Assembly: GCA_000469685.2 (NCBI GenBank)
Contig: LS997565.1
Location: forward strand, 15,497,235-15,561,234
DNA from: Haemonchus contortus
Taxonomy: Eukaryota; Nematoda; Chromadorea; Rhabditida; Trichostrongylidae
Length of the DNA stretch: 64,000 nucleotides
Direction: 5' to 3'
The notes under the pieces are model-generated. The model was given only the letters and a program-made list of their open reading frames with translations, was not told the origin of the DNA and did no database searches. The translations under genes and the position numbers were made by a program. Positions 1 through 12,060 of this stretch are shown here, piece after piece (position 1 is the first letter of the stretch; every line of letters starts with the position of its first letter).

Positions 1-67
1 ACATTAAAGCAGGTGGGTTTGTACTCTCATTAGTCACGGAATTTCTCGGACATTTCCGCTAAATCAG

Positions 68-3000
68 GAATCCTACGTGCCATTTGTCATCGATGCTGTA
101 CGTGTACTGGCCAGGGCAATATCGAAGTATATTTCGGTGAGAAAAAATGTCTCTTGGCAGGTTTCATGAAGGAGGGATTTGAAGTTAAGGAGTGATTTCT
201 AGGACGACTGCGGTCAAAAAGAATTCCATCGCTGTGACCTTTCAACGTCACGGTTCAAGGGTGATCGCCTACAGAAGTACTACAGGAACGTCTCTCTCAG
301 TGGTATGTTCTGAATCCGGTAGTTCCAAGATTTAGGCAAAACACCTGCCCACTTTCAAAGTGCCATTGTTCCTAGAAAATCTGTGAGCATATCCTTCAAG
401 TTTCTTACTTTCATTGCTATTTTCGCTCCTTCAAAGGCTGATCTTACAACCCGATACTGGAGATCTCCCCCAATCTCCCTTACTGACCCCTTCTTCAATG
501 TACCAAAGTGTTTTGCTCCCTTCCTTTTATCTCTTTCGTTCCACCCTGTTCTACGATTTTTCTTTTGATACAGTTTTTTCCCTTCTTTACATTCTTTCTT
601 TCTACCGCTAGCGGAGGTGGTGTAGTTGCAGTGGCACACTATCACGCACACACGGTCACGGGCTCGAACTCGGGTCGATATCCGCCTGCACCAACCAAGC
701 TTCCATTCTCCTGAAGTCGGTTATTGGTACCAGACTCGTTTGGGAGGATCTTAAGTGACTTGTGCATCGTCTGGCCACTGCAAGTCATTGTGTAGGCCAC
801 ATACGCATTCAATACGCCACTACGATTCTGAATGGAGGTCGATTGGGTGGGCGCATACCTTAAACGGGACTGGTTAGCACCCGAAGACTTAATCTTCGGA
901 TTCACTGTCTTCGTCCAGTCTTCATGCTTTTTCTTCGGCCTCTACCCATGGCTTTCAATCTACTGCTCCTAACTTACATACTCTGACCGTTGTCATGAAG
1001 ACGTACTCTCTACACACCCGTGGAATTACTCGCTATTCAGCCCCTCCTGCTTGATGAAGCCATCACATAGCTCTTGAAATTGATCCCTATTCCCACATTC
1101 GCCTTCAGTCAATCTTACTGTTTACAGAAAACGAGTCACCTTTGATAGATGCGAATGGCGATGGAATTGGACGCTATGACGTTTTCCAACTTGACACTAA
1201 AGGAGTCTATCACAAGGTGAGGGAACCGTCATTGTCTGCAGCATGCGAGCAAAACCAGAGAAAGAGCTTAACTTGTGAACTATCTCAAAGGGTAACTTCA
1301 TATCCTCTGAAAACTTGGATCAATTATTAATTTGGATCAACTTGGCATTATATGCGGTTCTTGAAATGAGCCTTCTAACTCTTTCCTTCAATGTCTCTAG
1401 CATATTGCTTTTCATCGGAAATGAGTGGACCAATTCCTGTGGTATGGAATTTGATAAATGCCCAGTTAGAGAACTTTCTCGTTCATCGCATATTACCACT
1501 TATGGGACTTGAATGGACCCAGTTCTGTAGCATGGAATTTGATAATTGCCTAGATAGAGACCCTTCTTAATACGATTCCCAGCTTGAAAGAAAAAGTTCA
1601 CCCAAGGGGAAGGAGCACAGCCAAGTTCAATACCAAATATTTTCCATTCGGAGAATTCTGAAGTGTGGTGAACTCATCCCACACGGGAAATCGTCTTCAA
1701 ACTATCAATTCAGGTTGGCAAGTGGCGATCTTCTGAGGACTCGTTCGAGGTGCGTGTTGAGCAAGTTCGACGTGGTTTCCGTCTACCACCAGGTGTCAGC
1801 CCCTATTCAGTCTGCTCAGTGGATTGCCCACGTGGACATTATCGGTATGAAGTTACAGTACATCCTGATTTCTGCTCAGGTCTGTCTCTTGCCAATGGGG
1901 GTCGTGGAGTGGACCTTCCTTTCTGTCTTGTTTCCCCACTTCTTCCCAAGCTAGAAATCTTGCATATTGTCATCGTGATTCGAAGCTCCCGTAGGGAGCA
2001 CTGACATTTTAGCCAGGAACCAAGTTCAATCCTTTTGCAGAGCCTACCAAGATCAAACATGCTGTTGGGCTTGTATTCCATGTGACACGGCTACCAGTAT
2101 TATCATCAATGTAACAAGGTCAGGAAATTCTGAATACATTGATTACTCTGCCACTCAATCGATTATTGATCACTTGCGATTGAATCGATCGAAAACTTTT
2201 TCAGATGTGATATGTGTCCCGAAGGAGAAGTACCGGATTCGACGCAAAGTTACTGTGTGCCGATACCGCCTGTGTCTATGCAGTAAGCAATTTTTACAAT
2301 TTTCACTCCAGTGAAAGTCCAAATTCCGTTCGCTCCAGATGGGATTCCGCATGGGCTCTGGTTCCGGCTGCTTTCTCACTGTTCGGCTTAGCATCTACAA
2401 CATTCGTCGTTGGCGTCTTCCTGAAATTTTCTAACACTCCAGTGGTGAGCGCTCTTATAAGTTATTATTGTAGTAATCTGCATGATTACCTACCAGTACG
2501 CAAATGCTGTTAAAGACAAGGCCTAGGGCACTTCCAATCAATGTGGCAATAGGGCAGTGCATTTTCCTTCCCCAAGCATCAGAAATGCACAGAGTTCCAA
2601 TTTAGTCGACTTTTAGCATTCACTGTTTTTTCTATTTTGGAGCATGAGTAGACAGTAAATAGCTAATACAGAGCATGAAAGACGACTTTTCTAGACTCTT
2701 ACTCAAATTATGAGTAACGCTGGATCAGAGGCCAATCATTTCCGTAAGAGATATGAAAGAACAACACCAGTTACTGGAAACTGGTAGTAAGATAGGATTT
2801 TCTCCATGGTGACACCAAGATCTATGTTGGACAATACGTATTTAACGGACGGGATATACCGAAATTTGAAGCTACAGAAAAGCCGTTCTTACAGATTATG
2901 GCATCCGGACGGGAGCTATGCTACTGCATGATCAGCGGTATATCGATGTGCTACATCCTCACGTTCTTCCTCGTTTCACAGCCCTCAATTCCCACATGTG

Positions 3001-6000
3001 CTCTAACTAGGGTAAGATCATTCCACGTATCAACAGTCAATAAATTCATACTTGTTTGTTAACGGCAATATTGCTTATTTTATAATTTAAATGGTTGCAA
3101 TCACAGCACTGAAAAACATTAGAAAACTGTCTTTTATTCTGTTCGGTGGTGTCGAGTTGTGGTTCCCAGACCTTGACAAATTGACTAGCACATGTATTTG
3201 TTCTGTAATGGGTGATGTGGGCAAAGTCAAAAAGGCACTACCACTTGTATGGTCCGAGATCGAATCCCTTATCGATACTTGCTCTGCTTAGACTAAGCGA
3301 CTGAGCCTTCCATCCCTCCGAGGCTAAAAATTCCTGACAAATGTGCCCAGTATAATAGGTCCCCGTTCATCATTGGGTTGGCTGCTCAGAATAAACGTTC
3401 AATGCATGAGCGCATCCCAGGATGATTCAGAGCTGGAAACCAGTACCCTTATCCTTTTTTTCTGTTCGATGTGATTGAATGATAGTGTAGTGGTAAAAGA
3501 GTAAGAACCGGCAAAAACAACTGGGTTCGATTAGTATATTCGTAACGTATTGGAGGTCCGTTGCCCTTCTTTCTATTCTCTTTTTTTGGTTGATTTACCA
3601 AGCAGAGCTTGTATTACAGTTGCTACTTCACGTAGCTTACTAAAACCAGGTGATATGAAACTTGATTTTAGATGCCGTTCAATTGTTCTGCAGAATTATG
3701 CAGGATAACTCGAATGCTTACAGTTGTGGGTACATTTCAGGTCTTAATGGGATTGTCAATGTCGGCCATCTATGCAGCCATCATTACGAAGACGAACCGA
3801 CTTGCACGAGTCTTCAAGCCGGACAGCGCCCAGCGACCACGGTTTATAACCCCCAGAGCACAAGTCAGTCGGTTATCGTTATCAAAGCACCTTCTTAGAA
3901 AGTTACTAAATGCCTTTGATGCTTAGTCCACTTTGATGTTTCACCTAGACCACAATTGCAGGTCGGTATTTGTGCCTGCATCGTTTCTGTACAACTGATC
4001 GGCCTGGTCGTTTGGTTACTCGTCGATCCGCCCGGTACGAAAATCGTATTTCCATCCAGAACGGAGGCGGTGCTTACTTGCAAAGTAGGTGGTTTGATGC
4101 AACTACATCGGCGGATGGAAAATACCTCTTTACTATGATACTTTTCAGGCTACTGCCTCACATTTGCTCGTCTCATTGCTGTACAATCTGTTGTTGATTG
4201 TCGCTTGTACCGTGTATGCCTTCAAAACACGGAAGATCCCAGAAAATTTCAATGAGACCCGGCATATTGGGTTTACTATGTACAGCACTTGTATACTATG
4301 GCTTTCGTTCGGACCCATTTATTTCGCCACACAGAATAATTTTCGAGTAAGTCTTTTTAGTAGTTGATTGCTCCGTAGCAAGGCTTCCTTTGTTTTCCAA
4401 TTCGTTTACCATATGGGTAATAGGACAGTGGGGAGGGCGACTAAGGAATTCGGTCCTCAGAACGGCTTCTTTCATACTCCACCAGTTTCTAAGAGCATGA
4501 GGAAAACAAGGCGTGAGTAAACTCACTACCCGGGTAAACGGACAGCTGGTAGTAAGGTCTAAGGAAGTCTGTCCTTCCTTAGAAAGGCTTCCATCACATT
4601 CAGTCCGTCTATAGGAGCATGAAGAGAACAAAAAATGTATAAACCCACTATTAGGGTAGTGGGGCAGTGAGGAGGAAAGGTTAACAAGATGGTACTCACC
4701 ATCAGAACGATCCGAGGAAGCGCTATTTGATATACCTCCTATTCCTTCTCTATGTGATTGAGAATTTTTGCCGTCCATAAGTGGCCTGTAATTCGAGCGG
4801 GCAGAGTGAACTGTACGAGCAGCTTCTTCTGTTGGAACTTTCCTTTTTGATTGTTTGACTGAATTTGCTAGCCATGGTTTATTTCAGATCCAAATCACAT
4901 CACTTTGTATGTGCATTTCCTTATCGGGTACGGTGGCACTTGTGTGCTTTTTTGCTCCAAAGGTAAGACTTTTCGAAGTTACGGCTTTTGTGAATTTGTC
5001 TCAGTACCCCTTGTAGGCATATCTACCAGCTTCAGTACCGAAATCATACACGAACATGTTCACCCATTTTTTTATAGTTCTTTTAGTTCACGCATTTCAA
5101 GGAATGGCTACGATTTCGAGTTCTATTTAGTAATCAGTACGAGAGAAAAGCATTTTTTTTAATTTTTTAATTATACCTACGCACTCGAGTAAGTTAGCAC
5201 TGGGAACTCGGGAAGTGGGCCACCTCAATCCTATACTCTGCACTGATCACATCACGTTATCGACGGAAGTTGCTGTGAATTCTTCGCCCATCAAAGGGAC
5301 AGTTTACGATGAAAATGGTTTCTGGCATCCCCCTTTACGAACTGTGAATTGGAGCATTGAAGAGGCTGTATCATTCACAAGGAACATCCATGTCAGAAAT
5401 CCTTACAGCTACGTAGTCAAGGCCTATAGTGACATGGAAGACTGGACATTTTTGGCTTAATGTATTCAGCCCGTTTCCAGAGCATTTCCGCCTTTGTAAT
5501 CATAGTGAACTGTGCCTCCAAATGCCGAATAGTGTTGAATAAATATGGAAGGGTGAACAGCTATTCTCGAAAAAAAAACACCAAAAATGCATTCTTTATG
5601 AATGCTTCTCCATCCTTCTTTCGACTGTGGACTGCTCAAAATATAATAAACGAACCTTAACAACCTCTCCCTCATCATTTAAAACAACTACTGTCTCCCA
5701 GTGAACTCTGTTGGATTGGCAAGATTCCTCTGATGAGAACAGTAGACTTTGCCACTCTCAACGATTTGTCACATTTTGTCCATTTTTTCTTTTACCCATC
5801 CCTCACGTTACTTCAGCTTCAAAACTATTATTTAAGGTGTATATTGTATTATTCCAACCATATAAGAATGTAAGAACGAGGCAATCGGCTGTCGGACGGT
5901 TAGTGAACCAACAAATGCGGTTCATGAGGTAGGAAATACTATCGATATTTTTCATTTTAAAATATCCGTCAATCGATGATCGTCAATGATAACGATGATA

Positions 6001-7447
6001 TGTTCACGTTATTGATCGATGGGCATGTTTCGTTATGGATGTTTGCACGACTTCATAGACATGAATTTTGTGCAGCATGCAATGAAGTTGTACCTTCGCT
6101 GTCTTCTGAAAAGGAAGGTTATGGCTGATCTGTTCCCCTGTAGCTTTTTTCTAACCAAAACGTCCACGGACAGGAGATATGCAATTCTCAAAGGAGCCAA
6201 CAAACTCTAAAATTCCCTTCACACTTCATAGTCTTAATGGCTTCTTGAACATCTCGATGACTGGTCATGCTGTCTTGAGCAGCTGCCAACCTAGATCTAC
6301 GCTAAGTAACGCTCACTAAAAGTTCCCAAGCAACTTCAAGAGTAACAAAAGAAAGCGTAAGAGGCTCTGGGGAGCGGTAGCAAACTTCAACGCTGGAACT
6401 GATGCTGAAAATGGAAGCGGTACGACGTGATCGACTTGTCAACGGTTATTTAAAGAAGCAACTGACGCTCATACATTCTTTTTACAATTTTATTAATCTC
6501 TCCTTTCCAGCTTTCCCATTCCCATCCCTACCCTCACTGATCCATTGCAAGGTTTATTTGTTTACAGTTTTACCGCATTAATTAGTTGTTTTCCGTTTTT
6601 TTTATTTCTCCAACCAACCCTCATGTGATGTGCTGTTTTCAGTCAATTGACGTGCAATCAAGACGGATCTCCTAACTACAAACCTATCACCTCGACCTCC
6701 TCCAATCCCTCATATCGACCCGGATGTGGGTGGTTTTGTCATGTCCATTCGATTCCATTCGTTCGTTTCTATCCCACCCCCTGTCTATCGATTCACTAAC
6801 CAATCAATCGCGACAGTGTCTTTGGTTGTGCTGAAATGTGATATTGGTCGGTTAGAGAAACGTGTAGTGCTCTGAGGTGACCGTTGTGATGTGCTCTCTT
6901 AGCGATCTATGGATTTTCAGCCGAGGAGAATTCGCGGGGCAGTACTCAAGCGTCAACGATACATCCGCTCCCACCTCTTCCATGCGTGGAGAAGCTTAAC
7001 GAAAACAATTGCCTGCCTATTATCAAAACAGAACTCGGTAAGAAGAACCTTTTTATGGTCATCTACTTGTTGTACCCCATATATGGCGCATGATACCTCA
7101 AGCTTTCCGGTTTTCCTTGCATCCAAAAATGCGCAATTTTGAAACAATCATCAGGGCCTTTGTTCTCCCATGAAAGCACAGAAAATCCTCAATTGAGAAA
7201 AAAAACTGTTGTTTGGTCTGCAGGCAAGAAGCTCTCACTTCCCGAAAGCGATCAGAACTGTCCGGATCTGGTAGCAGCGAACGATGTCCGCCGAAGACGT
7301 CCCGCGAGTCTCTACACGTCGATGCCGGATGTCGTTCGACCACTTCCGATTTCGATGAAACTGCCTCCAGGAGCGAATGAGTGCGACTCCCAGGTAGCAC
7401 TCATCCTCGAAGAAATCGCTACTGATCCTCATGTCACGTTCCTCTGA
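68..7447 (+). CDS. mgl: Metabotropic glutamate receptor (class C GPCR), 5'-truncated by the window edge
   Basis: Glutamate-type G-protein-coupled receptor of the plasma membrane. Sixteen exons join in phase: 68-136, 203-302, 1128-1216, 1714-1844, 2041-2118, 2205-2282, 2312-2444, 2895-3011, 3741-3863, 3962-4084, 4149-4346, 4888-4962, 5837-5928, 6643-6725, 6903-7037, 7224-7447 (about 615 residues). The first five hold the end of the ligand-binding domain ([19 protein letters not shown]) and the start of the cysteine-rich linker ([12 protein letters not shown]); the linker ends in the sixth exon with CDMC and has the expected nine cysteines. Seven helices follow with family signatures: [33 protein letters not shown] joined to VYIVLF. 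The tail is short, has no Homer-type PPxxF motif and ends VTFL, a class I PDZ ligand. The N-terminal signal peptide and most of the glutamate pocket lie upstream of the window. Ortholog of C. elegans mgl-1, -2 or -3; the third loop (QRPRF) hints at group II, but I cannot assign it. The exon 68 acceptor and the 6725 donor are the weakest joins. Confidence 0.92.
612..895 (+). repeat. tRNA-derived SINE-like repeat, family A copy 1 (intronic)
   Basis: This copy lies in the receptor intron between the exons ending at 302 and starting at 1128. It has a B-box-like word (GGCTCGAACTCGG, near 660) followed by a body shared with copies at 14800, 17585, 19960 and 35105: ACCAGACTCGT, then GTCATTGT.TAGGCC, then CCACTACGATTCTGAATGG and finally ACGGGACTG before CGAAGACT. 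The shared order of blocks is seen directly. The tRNA origin is inferred from the B box and the upstream A-box-like GTGTAGTTGCAGTGG. Confidence 0.7.
1423..1560 (+). repeat. Two-copy tandem duplication in a receptor intron
   Basis: A segment starting GAGTGGACC at 1423 recurs at 1511 as GAATGGACC, and both run on through TGGAATTTGATAA to TTAGAGA or ATAGAGA. The period is about 88 bp with a few substitutions. It lies between the exons ending at 1216 and starting at 1714. No function is apparent. Confidence 0.6.
3180..3560 (+). repeat. Degenerate SINE-like sequence with tRNA-type boxes (intronic)
   Basis: In the intron 3012-3740. GAGATCGAATCCC at about 3258 followed by GAGCCTTCCATCCCTCC and GAGCGCATCCCAGGA echo the body of family A in the right order. 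A second tRNA-like word pair follows: TGTAGTGGTAAAAGAG at about 3487, then GGGTTCGATTAG at about 3522. Both are decayed, and they may be two separate insertions. Confidence 0.4.
4405..4690 (+). repeat. Diverged tandem repeat, unit about 125 bp, between the TM6 and TM7 exons
   Basis: Two units and part of a third can be aligned. Each has a GGGTAATAGGACAG or GGGTAAACGGACAG start, a CCT.AGAA.GGCTTC block, an AGGAGCATGA or AAGAGCATGA block and a TAAACTCACTA or TAAACCCACTA end; a third GGGTAGTGGGGCAG begins at about 4654. It lies in the intron 4347-4887. A 160-residue minus-strand reading frame here looks like a by-product of the repeat. Confidence 0.6.
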
Positions 7448-9214
7448 TACACCTCGAGATTGTCATCATCTGCCTATGTCACGTCATGTAGTACCTCATA
7501 ACATCTGAATAGCTTCGTCATGATGTGCCCCAATACTGTTCAACAGGGCCATGGATGTCTGCCCATAGTAAGGCAAACGGGGACGATCCTATGCGGTTTC
7601 TTCAGAATAGTTTCACAGGTGGAATTGATCTTGGATATGCTCCGTATCTAACTACATAGCTCTTTCAAAGAAAATAGATATTCCCAAATATCATCTTGAT
7701 TACGGTAACTGATGCGAAACGCTCTTCCTATCACATAGTTCTTGGTGAGAAGACAAATTATAGATCATTTATCTCAGATTCTATCTAGAACACTTAGCAA
7801 ATCGCTGACGGGTCTACTATATCGCTCAAATGGACGACCAATAATTATAATAATGATCTATTTATCATGCCCAGTTGTTACTGATCAAAGCTGCTTCCGT
7901 TCCATTGTGTTCTAAGAATTCCATAACTACTGGTGAGATAAAGTAAACCAGATTCTCTAACGTTCTGTGAGATCAAGTTTTTTTGTGGAAAGCTTTTTCT
8001 CACCAGTTTCTTCCTATGCGATACTCTCTATTCTGGTCGTTAGAACCCGGTGCTCAATGAGCTTTATACACGTATAAATAGCAGTTCTTCCCCCTTGTAC
8101 ATCGTTTGTACCTCAATTTCTGTTACACAGGTGTCTCAAATTCTTCATCTCTATTTTCCTCAGACCTGATTTTCTAACGACTTTTGTTTATGTCATTCTT
8201 CGGTGTTCCTTGTTATGTTGTACTTTCCGTTGATTATACGCATTCGAGTGATCTCGGTGCTGCCAGAATAAATTATTTTGAATAGATATCAAAAATGATG
8301 TTTCGATAACGGTCATGCATACCTTTCTCAAATGAAGGGTTGCTACTCTAACTCTGATCACCTTCTATGACAGAATGCAGATGCCCTAGCTCATAGCTTG
8401 TCGTTTTTATTCAGGGGCACAGTTCATGAAGCTCTGAGATCGGTAACCTAAGTGAAGTAATGGATGTTAGAGTGCGATATAGTGCAAAAATGGCGACGAA
8501 AAGGTGAAAATCGGCAGATTACAGGAGATAAAGGGCTCAAAAAAGTGGTAGGAAGAGGCTTCGCACGAGATTGTGTGTCTGTAGCCGTCTGGGTCCCTGA
8601 TGAGAGCATACTATTCGTCGGCGTCCCAATACACAAATGTGAATCGTGCGGCCACATGGTTGGACTCATCCGTCATCTGCTATGCAAAGATCCTCTAATC
8701 CTCGATCTAACAATAAGCAACCTTAGAGAACTCAGCAGTTGAAGTGCATATTTCAAATTGAGCAGTCTTTGCGATATTGTAATCAAAAGTCAGCAACGTT
8801 GCTTGATCGATCTTAGAATGGGCTAAGTCTAGCGAGAAATGTCAAACTGGAAAGGGTAGGGCGGTGAATTTTGTTGATGTTTACATTAACGAATCTTAGT
8901 GAGCTGGCTATTTCTGAGAAGTCCCCAGTCATGTCATAAGCAGCTTCGAGCGACTGGATTCGAATGCATGCCTGATCTCATTGTTCACTCTACTCGCACA
9001 CATACATATGTCTTTCACCATTGAACATAAAAAACAAGCCTCATCGAGGGATTTTCGCCCTCCCGGCGCATAATTGTAGCAATTGTTGGCTCTCCAAGGC
9101 GATCACTACAGCGATCCTCCGAGAGTCGATTTATGATCTCTCGAAGGAAAAACAAGTTATCGATACGTTGACTGCAGGTCGGACGAGTTCTGGGCAGCTA
9201 ACGTCGCAGAGCAA
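7448..9214. other. Receptor 3' flank, no gene seen
   Basis: This covers the receptor 3' UTR and the sequence beyond it. The first clear AATAAA on the plus strand is at about 8267, some 820 bp past the stop codon, and could be a distal poly(A) signal. A 92-codon frame at 8464-8742 has no recognisable similarity and no convincing splice sites. Confidence 0.4.
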
Positions 9215-9460
9215 TTACAGCGGATCGGGCTTGTAGACAGCAACGCTCGTGGCAGTTAAGGATCGTTCGATCTTGTGGTCAGATTTAAAGCTCGAGTGGG
9301 AGTCAATAGAAAGAATAGTCGCCAACTTCTCTCTTGCTTCAACCTCGGCATAGTTATTTATGAATAAAATATCCTTGTACCATGTAAGGTTGTAGGGCGG
9401 AGCAATCCTACAAGATCCTGAACAAGTTATAAAAACACTCCCACCTTCAAAATAAACCAT
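9215..9460 (-). other. Open frame with a weak Ig-like pattern, unproven
   Basis: On the minus strand an 81-codon frame contains GGSVFITCSGSC, then NLTWYKDILF, then LATILSID. The spacing of Cys and Trp resembles the B and C strands of an immunoglobulin domain. No second Ig cysteine with a DxGxYxC pattern follows, the frame stops at once, and no neighbouring exon was found. It may be a decayed exon or chance. Confidence 0.2.
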
Positions 9461-10699
9461 AAAAATGGTTACAGATGTAATTATCAGAGTTCGGTTTCAC
9501 AAATACTCATAAAAGAAGGTGAAATATTTACAAAATGTATGATAAAATAGGTAGTCTCGGCTTTCTAGTCAAGTGACTCCACATCACGCTGCTAACGTTT
9601 CCAAAGGTGTTAAAGTTAGCATAATATACTCAGAAATATTAAGAACTGCTAAAAGTTGTACATATGAAAACGATTGTTTAGATAGATTGAAGTAAATGGG
9701 ATATCAAACACGCCGAATGGGTTATAGTAAAGATATTTTTGCTATAAGTCTTATAAAATGCTTATATGTGGTGGATATGTGGTATGCTTCGTAACAATGC
9801 AATAACGAAGAACATCATTACCACAATAAGTTAAAGAACACAAAAAGTGCACAAAATACAGCAACAAAGATATAATAATAAACGCTTATGTTAAGTATGT
9901 CCACTCACCGAAACAGCAGAACTCTTAGCAGTCACTTCGCACGTCCTCTCCATCGAAATTTTTTATATTAAATTATTTTTCAAGCATACCTATTGAGCAA
10001 TGCGCACACTATAGGTATACAAAGAAGAGCAAAGCAAGATAATGAGGCATTGGTTACAATAGGTTTTTAGGAAGAGGAAGGCATGATACGAACATATCAC
10101 AAATATAAAAAAGTATTTTGCAATAGTAAATAATTAAAGAAAAACAGACAATACAGTAGTAATATTATAACGGTCAAAGATTGCACCAAACAAGAAGTCG
10201 CTGTCGGAGCGCTAAACTAAGTAGTCAGTGGTTATAATACGCCATGGCGCGCAAGCATGCGATTAGAGCATTGTTTACTCGATATACCACTTATTTTCCT
10301 ATTTCCTGCGCAATATTTTCTTTGTCTACTCCTTGTTTCTAAAAGGTATGTACAGCTAACATCATTTTTTATTGTTTTTATTATTGTTGCTTGTATTTTC
10401 ATTTTCTTATCTCCACTATATTCCTTATGTTCCTTATGCATTTGATTTATTATATATAACGTTGTTATATCCTTTCGCTCTCCCTTATATCCTGGCTTGC
10501 CAAGTTTGCTTTCCGTCTAGGGTACGTGCGAAACGGAAGTTGAACTACGTCTTTGATTCATGCCCTTCCCCACTTAATTTTAAAAATTTAGCTCTGAATA
10601 CCAAAATTCACAGCGCCTTACCTTATTTATTAAATCAACGAAGTAACGTTACGACTTCAAGCGAACGTAGCGGTGAGGGCTTTAGGAATACTGTGCACC
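9461..10699. other. AT-rich stretch without a supported gene
   Basis: Strongly A/T-rich, with long runs of T and A. The reading frames on both strands between 10230 and 10760 are hydrophobic or basic by composition only. Nothing in it matches a known family. Confidence 0.4.
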
Positions 10700-10775
10700 A
10701 ACTTAGTTGCTTAAGGCCTCTGAAGAAGACGATTGTGTCGAAGGTTATTCCATTCAATTAATAAATTGTTCCAAA
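10700..10775 (+). repeat. Repeat 3'-end fragment with CTCTGAAGAAG motif, copy 1
   Basis: GGCCTCTGAAGAAGACGAT is followed some 45 bp later by AATAAATTGTTCC. The minus-strand copy at 13382-13470 has CTCTGAAGAAGGCGAT followed at similar spacing by AATAAAGAATTGTATC. The GGCCTGAAGAAGGCC type of word is familiar from the 3' regions of some animal retroelements, Penelope-like ones included, but that assignment is memory only. Confidence 0.4.
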
Positions 10776-11544
10776 TAACGGCATCGCATGGCATAATAAT
10801 ATTTTAATCAGAAAGAATAGTTGCTCACGGTAGGTAGAGCTGAAGCAAAATCGAGTATTACATTTGTAAAAAAAAAGTAGTCGATGAGTTGAAAAAACCT
10901 AAGTCTCTCACTTTCATAGCTTTCTTTGTACCTCCTTTTCTTTCACACAGCTTTCAGCACGACATGCTTTTTTGCTTTTCAAGCTGATACTAGTAAGTAG
11001 AGGCTCTAGGTATACCCATTGAGAATCAGACGCAGATTTGATTGATGTAGGCTTTACGAGATCGATTCTACCTATATGAATTACCTCGATCACTGACCAG
11101 TTTGAACATTTTGAATACATCTCATGTACTAGTGTGTTGGCAATAGAGAGAAACATCACAATTCTGTGTACAAGAGAAGAAACAAAAATTGGTTCGTTTC
11201 GCCTCCGAATCATACGAACCGATGCAGCCGAGCCTCTTGCTTGATTAGGTAATGACTACTCGGAGAGTGTTGACAAAGAAGACAAACGTAATGACAAAAT
11301 GTTGTGAGATAATTACTAATATATGAAAATGAGCACCAATAAGACGCTAATAGAAAGCCATACATAGAGATAGGATAACTTAGTAAGCCAGTGAGTATAA
11401 ATATGATGTTCTCCGTAAAGCTACCTCAATAGAGTACTCAATGAAGTGAACAAAGTGTGACTAGAGCAGTGAATTAGAGGGTTATATATCATCTGTATCA
11501 CCTGTCGTACTGTTGATCGTCGATTTCTTCGAATATCGCGCCAG
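10776..11544. other. No gene seen
   Basis: Intergenic sequence of mixed composition. A 99-codon minus-strand frame at 10914-11213 has no recognisable features. The part next to 11545 is probably the 3' UTR of the RTE remnant. Confidence 0.4.
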
Positions 11545-12060
11545 TAACGTCTCCATTTCCTCCTGATACGAGCCATAGTAATTCAGTGAATAGTCTTTGC
11601 TTCAGGGACACGAGGTCCAACATTCCTTTCGTTCAGAGCTTTCATGGAGAAGTCTGACCATCTCGTTGGCGGCCGTCCTGGAACTTGTATGATGTCTCAA
11701 GGGACCCCGTTGGTAACCGCCCTGGTCCAATGGTCATCGTATGACGTGCAAGTCTCCGAGGCGTAGTCAAAGCAAGAAGCACAGCAGCGTCGAAAAGGTG
11801 ACCGCGGGGCCGGACTTCTTGGTTTTCTTCACTATTCCCTCTATATTCCCAAACGCTCCCCATGCAGCGCTTTTCCTTCTGCACAACTCCGAAGCCAGGT
11901 CGTTCATCATGTTGACAACCCTACCTAGATACACATAACTAGAGCATCCGGAGATATCCGTTCCGTTTAACGTGAAGGGAGCATCAGGTACCAATCCGTT
12001 TTGTATGAACATCGTCTTCGTTAAGTTCAGCCTCAAGCCGATCGTTACACAGCACTGTCG
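11545..12060 (-). mobile_element. RTE-type non-LTR retrotransposon, 3' remnant
   Basis: Minus-strand translation gives the C-terminal part of an RTE-clade reverse transcriptase: LNLTKTMFIQNGLVPDAPF, TLNGTDIS, SSYVYLGRVVNMMNDLA, RRKSAAWGAFGNIE and VVKKTKK-like, then after a frame change HLFDAAVLLALT. It then jumps to the end of the protein in other frames ([12 protein letters not shown], then ALNERN-GPRVPEA-TIH and MARIRRKWRR). The stretch between LLALT and the RWTRAV block is missing, so there is an internal deletion as well as frameshifts. Non-functional. Confidence 0.85.

Noticed and set aside
3662..3740. Receptor exon starting upstream of 3741 (RMLTVVGTF reading)
   Set aside because: Starting at 3741 gives exactly the 19-residue spacing between the TM3 cysteine and TKTNR known in human receptors, with a better acceptor and matching phase.
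4296..4778. 160-codon minus-strand open frame
   Set aside because: It lies over a receptor exon end and an intronic tandem repeat; the repeat structure explains the openness.
10372..10761. 129-codon plus-strand frame
   Set aside because: Hydrophobic start is due to T-rich sequence; the end runs into the CTCTGAAGAAG repeat fragment. No family.
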